This document shows positions 1-6,826 of a stretch of DNA of 7,014 nucleotides, one piece after another. Position numbers and translations under genes: made by a program. This DNA is from Dysgonamonadaceae bacterium (GTDB lineage: Bacteria; Bacteroidota; Bacteroidia; Bacteroidales; Azobacteroidaceae): assembly GCA_031284225.1 (NCBI GenBank), contig JAITAH010000308.1, positions 1 to 7,014 on the forward strand. The letters are read 5' to 3'. The notes beneath the pieces were generated by a model, which was not told where the DNA came from, searched no databases, and saw nothing but the letters and a program-made list of their open reading frames with translations. Within the stretch, counting starts at the first letter, position 1. Every line of letters begins with the position of its first letter.

Positions 1-1
1 T

Positions 2-262
2 GTGATGAATACCGACCTGGCAACCGCTCTTCCGGCGAGCATAAAACGGCCGGAAATGGCGGTTTGGTTTTCTCAAGACCGGTTAAATCTGAGCGGAGGG
101 AGCGGAGATTCGCTCGTGAAGATTTATAATATCGCCGGGCAATTGGTTCTGCCTGCGTTTGTCATCACCGAATCTGCGCCGGTAAACCTGCTTTCGGGGA
201 TTTATATCGTCGCAATTCAAAATAAAGGGATGCTTTCTTACAAAAAAGTGATAAAAAAATAA
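2..262 (+). CDS. 3' end of a T9SS cargo protein (C-terminal sorting domain), 5'-truncated by the window
   Basis: The reading frame is open from the first bases and ends at TAA 260-262, so only about the last 86 residues are visible and the true start lies upstream. The visible part matches a type A T9SS C-terminal sorting domain. A beta-strand segment (AVWFSQDRLNLSG) is followed by VKIYNIAGQLVL, then the LLSGIYIVAIQNKG strand pair, and a basic end (YKKVIKK). In this family the domain directs a Sec-exported protein through the outer membrane by T9SS, after which it is removed and the cargo is released or anchored to the surface. The catalytic or binding part is outside the window, so the function is unknown. 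It lies 66 bases before the SusC-like gene on the same strand with no GC-rich terminator hairpin between, so it may belong to the same locus. The GTG at 2 and ATG at 5 are internal codons, not supported starts. Confidence 0.85.
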   Translation: MMNTDLATALPASIKRPEMAVWFSQDRLNLSGGSGDSLVKIYNIAGQLVLPAFVITESAPVNLLSGIYIVAIQNKGMLSYKKVIKK

Positions 263-264
263 AA

Positions 265-301
265 TTAATTGGATATTAATTGGAATTTAATTAATAATTA
301 A
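265..301. repeat. Helically phased TTAATT repeats in the gap upstream of the SusC-like gene
   Basis: TTAATT occurs at 265-270, 276-281 and 287-292, and a truncated TTAA follows at 298-301, so four cores are spaced exactly 11 bases apart. The first two copies share a longer unit, ATTAATTGGA (264-273 and 275-284). The 66-base gap 263-328 is otherwise AT-rich, with no visible gene and no terminator. AATT tracts in phase with the helix can produce bent DNA, and direct repeats one turn apart are also typical of regulator binding sites. Either reading would fit an activator or promoter region for the operon that starts at 329. The function is inferred; the repeat itself is plain in the sequence. 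Confidence 0.6.
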
Positions 302-328
302 GCAGGAGAAGATAATTTTGTTAAAAAG

Positions 329-3300
329 ATGAAAAATACCATGAAAAGAAAACTCTTGTTCGTTGCATTCATTTTGTGCGTCAGTGCAAGTGTGTTTGCG
401 CAAAAAACTATCACAGGAACGGTGAAAGACGTTACGTCCGAGCCGTTGCCGGGAGTTTCGGTTTCGATAAAAGGTACCCAACGAGGTACTGTTACGGATA
501 TCGACGGCCGATTTTCCCTTCCTGTTCAATCCGGTGAAATGTTGTCTTTTACCTATATAGGGATGAAAGATAAAACCGTCAGGATCGGAAACGAAACGCA
601 TTACGATGTGGTTATGGAGGAAAACTCCACCCTTTTGGGTGAATTAGTTGTTTCGGCTTTGGGGATCAAACGCGAAAGCCGCTCCCTTCCCGTAGCCCAG
701 CAGCGGGTCGATGCTGCAACGATTGCGGAAGTGCGGGATCCCAACATCGTGTCTTCGTTGGCCGGTAAAGTAGCGGGCGTAATCGTTACGCCGCCAACCA
801 GTTCCACCGGTTCGGCGCGTATCGTCATTCGCGGAAACAGTTCGTTTACGGGAAACAATCAACCGCTTTTTGTTGTGGACGGTATGGCGATCGACAATAG
901 CGATGGGAGCGCCGGCGTCAATACCAATGGCGGTTTGGATATGGGAAATGGCGCTTCCGATATTAATTCGGACGATATCGAAACGATCGACGTGCTGAAA
1001 GGGCCGAACGCCGCCGCCTTATACGGGTCCCGTGCGGCCAACGGCGTCATTATTATTACCACGAAGAAGGCGCAAGCCAATCGTTTCAAAATCTCCGTCA
1101 ATTCCAATACCATGTTCCACTACATTACTCAGTGGCCGGCCTTTCAAAATTCGTTTGGGATTGGACACATGAACCGAATGTTAGGCGGTCATTCCGAATG
1201 GTTGGCGACTACGGACGCTCAGGGAAATTTGTATCCCTATCCGGGTCTGCCGATTGTTGAAGGAGGCATTGCTACCGATCAGGGTGGGCGTTCCAACGGC
1301 GGCCCCATGATCGGCACGCCATACATCGGGTTGGGTGGAGATATTTATACGTATTCGCCTGCGGCGGACAATGTATATGGTTTTTATCAAAGAGCCTCTA
1401 CCTATACCAATAATATTAATGTGGAAGGCGGAAATGCAGAAAACAACTACCGCGTGTCGCTGACCAATTACCAAGCGGATGATGTGGTGGAGCAACAGAA
1501 CTTGGTCAACAAAAACACCTTGAATCTGCGCTTTTTCAATACCTTGTTGAAAAATCTGACCTTGGATTCCAAGTTGACGTTTATCGACGATAATACAAAA
1601 AATCGCCGCTATGCCAATCAAAGCAGGTTCAATCCTTTGTATATGTACATCAAGTTGCCGCGTTCGATGAGTTTGGCCGAATTGAAAAATTACAAAACGT
1701 CGGCCGGTACGGAAACCTCCAAGATCGGCGGAGATATTCACAATCCGTATTGGAGTATCAATGAAACCGGCAACGAGGATACAAAAATGCGTGTGATGGG
1801 AAATTTTGATTTGTCCTATCAGCTTCTTTCTTCCTTGAAAGTTTCGTTACGGTATGGACGGGAATATATCAGCGCCAACAGTATGGAATACCGGAACAGG
1901 GGCGCCTTGGGCGGCGGTACTGACGAAGCAGGCTATTATCGCCGGCAATACAACATAACCGACAATTCGCAATCGGAGTGGTTGTTGATTTATAATGAAC
2001 GTTTTTGGGATGACCATCTGTCTATTCTGGGAACCTTGGGCGGCCAGCAGTTGGATTACAAAGGCTCGTGGCTCAACGCTTCGCTGGAATCTTTGAAACA
2101 GCCGGGCTTTGCACATATTTCCAATAGCAACGATCGTCCTGTGTCGGACGAAGAAATTCGCCGGCAGAAAGTCATACGCGGTTTATACGGTTCGCTGTCG
2201 GTGGGTTATAAAGATTTTATTTATTTAGACGTTACCGGACGTAACGACTGGAGTTCGACGCTCCCCAAGGGAAATAATTCGTATTTTTATCCGTCGGTCG
2301 GCGTGTCGTGGTTGCCTACCGAAATGCTGGGGGTATCTTCCGACAAATTCTACGGCAAACTGCGCGCTTCTTACGCCCAAGTGGGTAACGATACCGATCC
2401 GTATCGTTTGGTACCGTACCTGAATCTCGGTAGCGGCAACATCTTCGGCGGCTATAAATATGTATCGCTACCGGGCACGCTACCTAACAATTACCTGAAG
2501 CCGGAACGTACCCGTTCGGTGGAATTTGGCGCCGATATACGGTTATTCAAGAGTCGCCTGAATTTCGATATTACCTACTATCAATCCAACTCGTTCGACC
2601 AGATTGTGGAAGCCGATATGTCGTATTCGTCGGGTTATGAAAAACGGATATTTAATGCGGGAGAAATTCAAAATAAAGGTTGGGAAATCGCCGTGAATAC
2701 TACGCCTGTCCAACGAAAAGACTTCCAATGGGATATGGATTTCAACTTTACAAAGAACGAATCCGAAGTCTTGAGTATGATAGAAGGTCTCGACCAAATT
2801 CAACTGGGTCAGGTTTACGATTTCCTGAATGTGTTGCGAGTCGGATTGCCTTACGGATCGATGTACGGAACCAAATGGGTAACCGATCAACAAGGACGTA
2901 AAATGGTAACTGCCGACGGTACGCCCATCAAGGCAAACAATGTGTATTTGGGTAATTTCAATCCGGACTTTATGTTCAGCGTAGCCAATCGCTTCCGGTG
3001 GAAGAATGTCGATGCTTACCTTTTGGTGGACATGAAAAAAGGCGGTAAACTTTACTCCGGAACCATGCGGTACGGCTTGCGTAATGGCGTATTAAGCGGA
3101 AACGAAAGCGAAAAGGAATCGTATTGGAAGCGAACCATTATTATGGGCGAATCGGGTGGCGCCGACGATCTCTGGGGCGGTACGCTGATGAACAATGTTT
3201 ATGTTTACGATCCGACTCAATACGACAACGTTTACGATATGAATCCCGTCGATCCGTCCTATGTTCCCCAAGAGTATAAAGGGTATAAAAATCCGGGAGA

Positions 3301-3592
3301 TATCGGCTATTTTGCAGACGATTTTTGTAGCGAGGTTACTTACGATGCTTCGTTTGTCAAGTTGCGTGAATTAAGCATCGGTTACAATTTACCCAAACAT
3401 TGGGTTTCCCGAATTAAAATGAGCCATGCGCGTATCTCTGCAGTGGGACGCAATTTATGGGTGATGTACCAGAAAACGCCGAAAGGGATCGACCCCGAAG
3501 CGGCTATTAATGCAGGGAATGGACAAGGGATGGAATTTGGCTCTTTACCCCCTTCCACAACGTTCGGAATAGATGTAAAAATCACATTTTAA
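329..3592 (+). CDS. SusC/RagA-family TonB-dependent outer membrane transporter
   Basis: Complete protein of 1087 residues, usual for SusC. Signal peptide with hydrophobic core LLFVAFILCVSASVFA, likely cut after A24. Residues about 27-97 form a carboxypeptidase-regulatory-like beta-sandwich (ITGTVKDVTSEPLPGVSVSIKGT, GTVTDIDGRFSL). A TonB-box-like stretch follows at about 104-114 (GELVVSALGIK). The plug domain runs to about 248, with VIRGNSSF, PLFVVDGM and the SusC signature around 216-247 (DIETIDVLKGPNAAALYGSR, then GVIIITTKK). The rest is the beta-barrel, including LKPERTRSVEFGADIRL and the closing strand FGIDVKITF with terminal Phe. It imports glycan fragments across the outer membrane with TonB energy, with the SusD-like partner encoded next as its lid. 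No STN domain precedes the beta-sandwich, so direct FecR/ECF-sigma signalling through this receptor is unlikely. ATG 341 (MKRKLL) is an in-frame alternative start that keeps the signal peptide. The substrate is not deducible. Confidence 0.97.
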   Translation: MKNTMKRKLLFVAFILCVSASVFAQKTITGTVKDVTSEPLPGVSVSIKGTQRGTVTDIDGRFSLPVQSGEMLSFTYIGMKDKTVRIGNETHYDVVMEENSTLLGELVVSALGIKRESRSLPVAQQRVDAATIAEVRDPNIVSSLAGKVAGVIVTPPTSSTGSARIVIRGNSSFTGNNQPLFVVDGMAIDNSDGSAGVNTNGGLDMGNGASDINSDDIETIDVLKGPNAAALYGSRAANGVIIITTKKAQANRFKISVNSNTMFHYITQWPAFQNSFGIGHMNRMLGGHSEWLATTDAQGNLYPYPGLPIVEGGIATDQGGRSNGGPMIGTPYIGLGGDIYTYSPAADNVYGFYQRASTYTNNINVEGGNAENNYRVSLTNYQADDVVEQQNLVNKNTLNLRFFNTLLKNLTLDSKLTFIDDNTKNRRYANQSRFNPLYMYIKLPRSMSLAELKNYKTSAGTETSKIGGDIHNPYWSINETGNEDTKMRVMGNFDLSYQLLSSLKVSLRYGREYISANSMEYRNRGALGGGTDEAGYYRRQYNITDNSQSEWLLIYNERFWDDHLSILGTLGGQQLDYKGSWLNASLESLKQPGFAHISNSNDRPVSDEEIRRQKVIRGLYGSLSVGYKDFIYLDVTGRNDWSSTLPKGNNSYFYPSVGVSWLPTEMLGVSSDKFYGKLRASYAQVGNDTDPYRLVPYLNLGSGNIFGGYKYVSLPGTLPNNYLKPERTRSVEFGADIRLFKSRLNFDITYYQSNSFDQIVEADMSYSSGYEKRIFNAGEIQNKGWEIAVNTTPVQRKDFQWDMDFNFTKNESEVLSMIEGLDQIQLGQVYDFLNVLRVGLPYGSMYGTKWVTDQQGRKMVTADGTPIKANNVYLGNFNPDFMFSVANRFRWKNVDAYLLVDMKKGGKLYSGTMRYGLRNGVLSGNESEKESYWKRTIIMGESGGADDLWGGTLMNNVYVYDPTQYDNVYDMNPVDPSYVPQEYKGYKNPGDIGYFADDFCSEVTYDASFVKLRELSIGYNLPKHWVSRIKMSHARISAVGRNLWVMYQKTPKGIDPEAAINAGNGQGMEFGSLPPSTTFGIDVKITF

Positions 3593-3598
3593 CGCTTA

Positions 3599-5434
3599 AT
3601 GGTTATGAAAATGAAAAAACAATATGTATCAATCATCACAGGCCTTGTTGCGTTATTGACAATAAGCGCCTGTACGGCCGGTTTTGAAGAAGTCAACACC
3701 AATCCGAACCGGATTACCGCCGCCGAACCGGAATTTATCTTCGGATTAAGTCCGGTCAGTACCTTGCGTACCATAGGAGGCGCTTCCAATAATGCGACTC
3801 GCGCCAATAATTGGTTTATTTTCGGCAATTACAGCCAGATTTGGTCGGTGGAAGGGGGCGGCGCTCCGCACTTTTCGGCAGACGGATCTTCCGACGACCT
3901 TTGGAACAGTCTTTATTCCAATTCGTTGAAACCGCTGTTCAGTATTATCAATAATTACGGCGATCACCCCGGTTACAAAAATCGGGTAGCGATGGCTAAA
4001 ATTTGGCGCTCCTATGTGTTTTCCATCTTGGTAGGTCTTTACGGGCCTTTGCCCTATACGGAGGCTTGCAACGGCAATGTTACGGCGCGTTATGACAAAG
4101 AAGAAGATATTTATCTCGGTATTTTAGCGGAATTGAAAGAAGCCGGCGAAGCCATCGACGTAAAAAGTACGACCGATAAATATCCGGTCATCACCGAACC
4201 GTTCTTGCAATCCGATTTGACGCGCTGGATACAGTTTGCCCATTGCATCCGTCTGCGAACCGCTATGCGGATTGCCGACTGCGACGTGCATCATCCGGAT
4301 AAACCTTGGTTGCAATCGCTGGCGGCAACAGCCAAAGCCGTCGTAGCGGAAGAATTAAACAACGCAGAAAAGGGCTTGCTTATCAGCAACAATACCGGTA
4401 ATTTCTACATGACTTTCGATAACAGCGATTTGAATACGAGAAATCCCTTGTTTTTCATTGTTGATCAGATGCCGGCGGCTGAAAAGAAGAATCAATTGGG
4501 CAATTTGCCGGTACTTCACGAATCGTTTATGATGTGGATAAAGTCGGCTACCTACAACGACCCCGTTTTGTCGGTCTATGTAAAGGAAGGAGATGGCGGG
4601 AGCCGTCCTCGACCCGTGAGCGACAAGAATTTGGGGCGTCCCAATTCGATGGGCGCTCCCACCGATTATCGTTGGCCCGACGGTTGGGTAAGTCCGTATG
4701 CAAATGTAGAAACGTATTCCAATTACGCCACCATCGGCGCTGAATTTCTCAAATCGAACGCCCGATACTATTTCTTTTCTTATCCCGAACTTTGCTTCCT
4801 GCGCGCCGAAGCACGCCTGAAAGGTTTTTGGACAGGCAGTAAAACGGCTGAACAATATTATTACGAAGGCATTGATGCCCGTTGTCTGAAATATAGCGTT
4901 GCGCAAACGAAAATCGACTCCTACAAAAATTTTCCGGGAATCAAGTGGAGTACTCCAACCGATACTTTGAGTAAAGGGGTAGTAGCGACGGCCTTTTTTG
5001 ATTATTTGGGCGGATTTACCAATAGCTTGCTGGGCGGTGAAGAGGACAATCTGAAACGGATTATCGTGCAGCATTGGATTTCCCTGTTTGGCCAGAACAT
5101 GGATGCTTGGACACTCCTACGCCGCACGCAATTGATTCCGTTCAAGCCGAATTTCAACGCCAGTCAGAACGATGGTTATGTGAGCGGGACTTGGGCATAT
5201 ATTCCGGAGCGTTTGGCTTATCCCGGACGGGAACGAAACGTAAACACGAAAGAAACCCAAATCGCTATTCAGGAATATCTCTACGACAATACCTTGCATG
5301 ATGTGCAAGACCGGGTAACTTTCCGCTTGATTTTTGCGGCGGACAATTCCGGCCTGCCGACCCCGCCCATGGGAACGACGGCCTATACGTCGTTTCCTTA
5401 TCCGCTTCCGAATCAAGCAATGAATCGTAAATAA
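3599..5434 (+). CDS. SusD/RagB-family (SusD_2-like) glycan-binding outer membrane lipoprotein
   Basis: Complete protein of 611 residues. Its lipoprotein signal peptide ends in ISAC with the lipidated Cys at 25, followed by the family-typical TAGFEEVNTNPNRI. SusD_2-type landmarks come in order: AMAKIWRSYVFSILVGLYGPLPYTEA (about 131-156), YDKEEDIYLGILAELKEA (about 165-182), LTRWIQFAHCIRLRTAMRIA (about 207-226), YPELCFLRAEARLKGFW (TPR-like helix, about 394-410), IVQHWISLFGQNMDAWTLLRRT (about 489-510) and the late RLAYPGRERNVNT. SusD proteins sit at the cell surface, bind the glycan and cap the SusC barrel. The 6-base gap from the SusC-like stop indicates co-transcription and probably coupled translation. 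Three in-frame ATGs (3599, 3605, 3611) fall within 15 bases; the third, giving MKKQYVSII, makes the most usual signal peptide, and the choice does not change the mature protein. Glycan-binding residues cannot be identified without a structure comparison. Confidence 0.95.
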   Translation: MVMKMKKQYVSIITGLVALLTISACTAGFEEVNTNPNRITAAEPEFIFGLSPVSTLRTIGGASNNATRANNWFIFGNYSQIWSVEGGGAPHFSADGSSDDLWNSLYSNSLKPLFSIINNYGDHPGYKNRVAMAKIWRSYVFSILVGLYGPLPYTEACNGNVTARYDKEEDIYLGILAELKEAGEAIDVKSTTDKYPVITEPFLQSDLTRWIQFAHCIRLRTAMRIADCDVHHPDKPWLQSLAATAKAVVAEELNNAEKGLLISNNTGNFYMTFDNSDLNTRNPLFFIVDQMPAAEKKNQLGNLPVLHESFMMWIKSATYNDPVLSVYVKEGDGGSRPRPVSDKNLGRPNSMGAPTDYRWPDGWVSPYANVETYSNYATIGAEFLKSNARYYFFSYPELCFLRAEARLKGFWTGSKTAEQYYYEGIDARCLKYSVAQTKIDSYKNFPGIKWSTPTDTLSKGVVATAFFDYLGGFTNSLLGGEEDNLKRIIVQHWISLFGQNMDAWTLLRRTQLIPFKPNFNASQNDGYVSGTWAYIPERLAYPGRERNVNTKETQIAIQEYLYDNTLHDVQDRVTFRLIFAADNSGLPTPPMGTTAYTSFPYPLPNQAMNRK

Positions 5435-5448
5435 ATAATTGAAATAAA

Positions 5449-6690
5449 ATGAAAAAGTTATTCGCTATATTAAGTATTATTATCTTGTCGGCGCTCATTT
5501 TTGCGGCCTGCGAAGATAAACCGGAGGTATATGAATTTCCCGTTGACGAATATATTTACGAAATTCCGGATGTGCCCGTAACGGAAGATTATGTAATCGG
5601 CGTTTCTTACGATACGAAATACCGCGACACCCTTTACAATGTGTGGTGGGACAGCGGAAAAAAAGCGCAACAACTATATACCGGAACACCCGCATTGGGT
5701 GAATACGATATTAGAAAAGACGAAGATGTGCTGCGCCAACACTTAGATTGGGGAAAGGAAGCCGGCATTGATTTCTTTGTCCTGAGCTGGGGAGGGCATG
5801 GCTACAACGATACCATTTTGATGCGTTGGGAACAATTATACGCTCAAGACAATGCCCGTCCGAAAGTCGTCATCCGTTTCGACCCCGGCTACCGGTTCAT
5901 AGCCGGAGGGAAAGAAATATTGCAGGCGAGCCCGTTGCACATGGATTCGTTGCGCTACGATTTAGATTCGGTTTATACCGCCGTGATGCAGCGCGATTTT
6001 GCCTATAAAAAAGCCGACGGAAAACCGGTAATGGTATTATGCAACTTTACGAACAACGCTCAAATCCCCCGTTTGAACGACTTTGTCGCTTTCCTCAAAA
6101 GTTCCGAAGCTATTCATAACCATCTGTGGCTGATAGCGGATCTTGGAGGCGGATGGACATCGCCCGAACGCTGGGGCTATAATGCCGAAAACGGTTACGG
6201 CGGCGGCCCTACTTCCGGATATGTGAGGCCGGATTCCATTAAACCGTTTGATGCGTTCTTCATTACCGATATTTCGCATAATAACTACGACCGGTTTTAT
6301 TCCCAATATTCCTTTTTGGATTATAACTACCGGTATTGGCAGGAACGCATGACGCCCTTAGGGAAGGAATATATTCCGACCGTACAACCGGGTTTTGACG
6401 ACCGGATAAATACGCCTGCCAGCGACCGTTATCTGATTCCCCGTTGGAAAGACAATCAAGCGTATGCGATCAGCGCCCTTGCCGAGGGAAGCATCCAGTA
6501 TAATTTCAGCAGTTTTACTGAAAATCCGTATAAAAAATGGGCGAATGTCGCCAAACGCAACGTCGGCCCCAGCCGGATTGTGATGATATTTAATTGGAAC
6601 GATTTCGCCAGCGGAAGAAACTTGGAGCCTGTGGAAGAATTCGGAACCGGTTACTTGCAATATACGAGAGAATTTTTTAAGAAAAAGTAA
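5449..6690 (+). CDS. Lipoprotein glycoside hydrolase, GH99/GH71-like (beta/alpha)8 barrel
   Basis: 413 residues. The signal peptide ends FAAC with lipidated Cys 21, followed by EDKPE; acidic residues next to the Cys are associated with surface export of lipoproteins in Bacteroidota. After a Pro/Glu-rich linker to about 47, GH99/GH71-like features appear: an early strand with VWWDSG (65-70), PALGEYD (81-87), RQHLDWGKEAGIDFFVLSWGG (96-116), KPVMVLCNF (192-200), IPTVQPGFDDR (309-319) and near the end IVMIFNWNDFASGRNLEP (377-394). The last block aligns with the family's NEWxEGTxIEP-type motif, which carries the two catalytic carboxylates. Here it reads D385 and S388, so the second acid is absent. 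GH99 enzymes cleave alpha-mannosides internally, but GH71 and unclassified relatives share the fold, so the substrate is open. It starts 14 bases after the SusD-like stop and is almost certainly in the same operon. It could be active with another acid, or be a binding protein. Confidence 0.75.
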   Translation: MKKLFAILSIIILSALIFAACEDKPEVYEFPVDEYIYEIPDVPVTEDYVIGVSYDTKYRDTLYNVWWDSGKKAQQLYTGTPALGEYDIRKDEDVLRQHLDWGKEAGIDFFVLSWGGHGYNDTILMRWEQLYAQDNARPKVVIRFDPGYRFIAGGKEILQASPLHMDSLRYDLDSVYTAVMQRDFAYKKADGKPVMVLCNFTNNAQIPRLNDFVAFLKSSEAIHNHLWLIADLGGGWTSPERWGYNAENGYGGGPTSGYVRPDSIKPFDAFFITDISHNNYDRFYSQYSFLDYNYRYWQERMTPLGKEYIPTVQPGFDDRINTPASDRYLIPRWKDNQAYAISALAEGSIQYNFSSFTENPYKKWANVAKRNVGPSRIVMIFNWNDFASGRNLEPVEEFGTGYLQYTREFFKKK

Positions 6691-6694
6691 TATA

Positions 6695-6715
6695 CCCTGA
6701 CTTCCTGAGGAAGGG
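6695..6715 (+). other. Small hairpin just after the hydrolase stop codon
   Basis: CTTCC (6701-6705) and GGAAG (6709-6713) form a perfect 5-bp stem with a 3-base loop. CC at 6696-6697 could extend it with GG at 6714-6715 across a TGA bulge. It begins about 10 bases after the stop codon at 6688-6690. No T-run follows directly (the next is only TTTT at 6726-6729), so it is not a convincing intrinsic terminator. It could instead stabilise the 3' end of the upstream mRNA or slow polymerase. Function is inferred and weak. Confidence 0.3.
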
Positions 6716-6721
6716 AATCAC

Positions 6722-6816
6722 TCTGTTTTGATTTTTTGGGTAGCGTTTAAACGGACTTCGGCGCTACCCCAAGAATCAAATCGAAAAAACAAATAAAACA
6801 GAAGTCCGATTTTAAA
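6722..6816 (+). promoter_or_regulatory. Structured inverted-repeat element with pseudoknot or switch geometry, upstream of the last gene
   Basis: Three nested complementarities are visible. The outer arms are TCTGTTTT (6722-6729) and AAAACAGA (6795-6802). The inner stem pairs 6730-6745 with 6762-6777: 16 positions with one mismatch and one G-U wobble, including the perfect 8-bp core GGGTAGCG/CGCTACCC. The 16-base loop contains TTTAAACGGACTTC (6746-6759), whose CGGACTTC is perfectly complementary to GAAGTCCG (6801-6808). The same loop's TTTAAA can pair with TTTAAA at 6811-6816 across a 2-base bulge. If both form, this is an H-type pseudoknot; otherwise the pairings compete. It ends 10 bases before ATG 6827 and lacks a T-run after the main stem, so it is not an ordinary terminator. 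A cis-acting leader or an RNA stability or processing element within the operon is the likeliest role. I do not recognise it as a named RNA family. Confidence 0.5.
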
Positions 6817-6826
6817 TGTAATAGTT

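Noticed and set aside
313..320. TAATTTTG, a perfect match to the Bacteroidota -7 promoter consensus TAnnTTTG
   Set aside because: No TTG/TTTG -33 element lies 19-21 bases upstream, and the implied transcript start would fall only a few bases before ATG 329. It is possible only if translation starts at 341, so it is not claimed as a promoter.
1181..1741. A 186-codon open frame on the minus strand
   Set aside because: It is antisense to the SusC-like beta-barrel coding region, with no signal peptide or recognisable motif; it is a shadow of the real gene.
4355..5074. A 239-codon open frame on the minus strand
   Set aside because: It lies wholly inside the SusD-like gene, antisense to it. Its translation shows no domain pattern, while the + strand frame carries ordered family motifs throughout.
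6730..6777. The large stem-loop as an intrinsic transcription terminator
   Set aside because: No T-run follows the 3' arm on the + strand, where the sequence is A-rich, and none follows on the minus strand. There is also no opposing gene to terminate.
6722..6802. The outer inverted repeat TCTGTTTT/AAAACAGA as ends of a miniature transposable element
   Set aside because: There is no flanking target-site duplication, and the outer arms are only 8 bp. The interior is better explained by a folded RNA.
6816..6821. ATG immediately followed by TAA just upstream of the last gene
   Set aside because: A start-stop pair in AT-rich sequence is expected by chance, and nothing else supports a translated leader.
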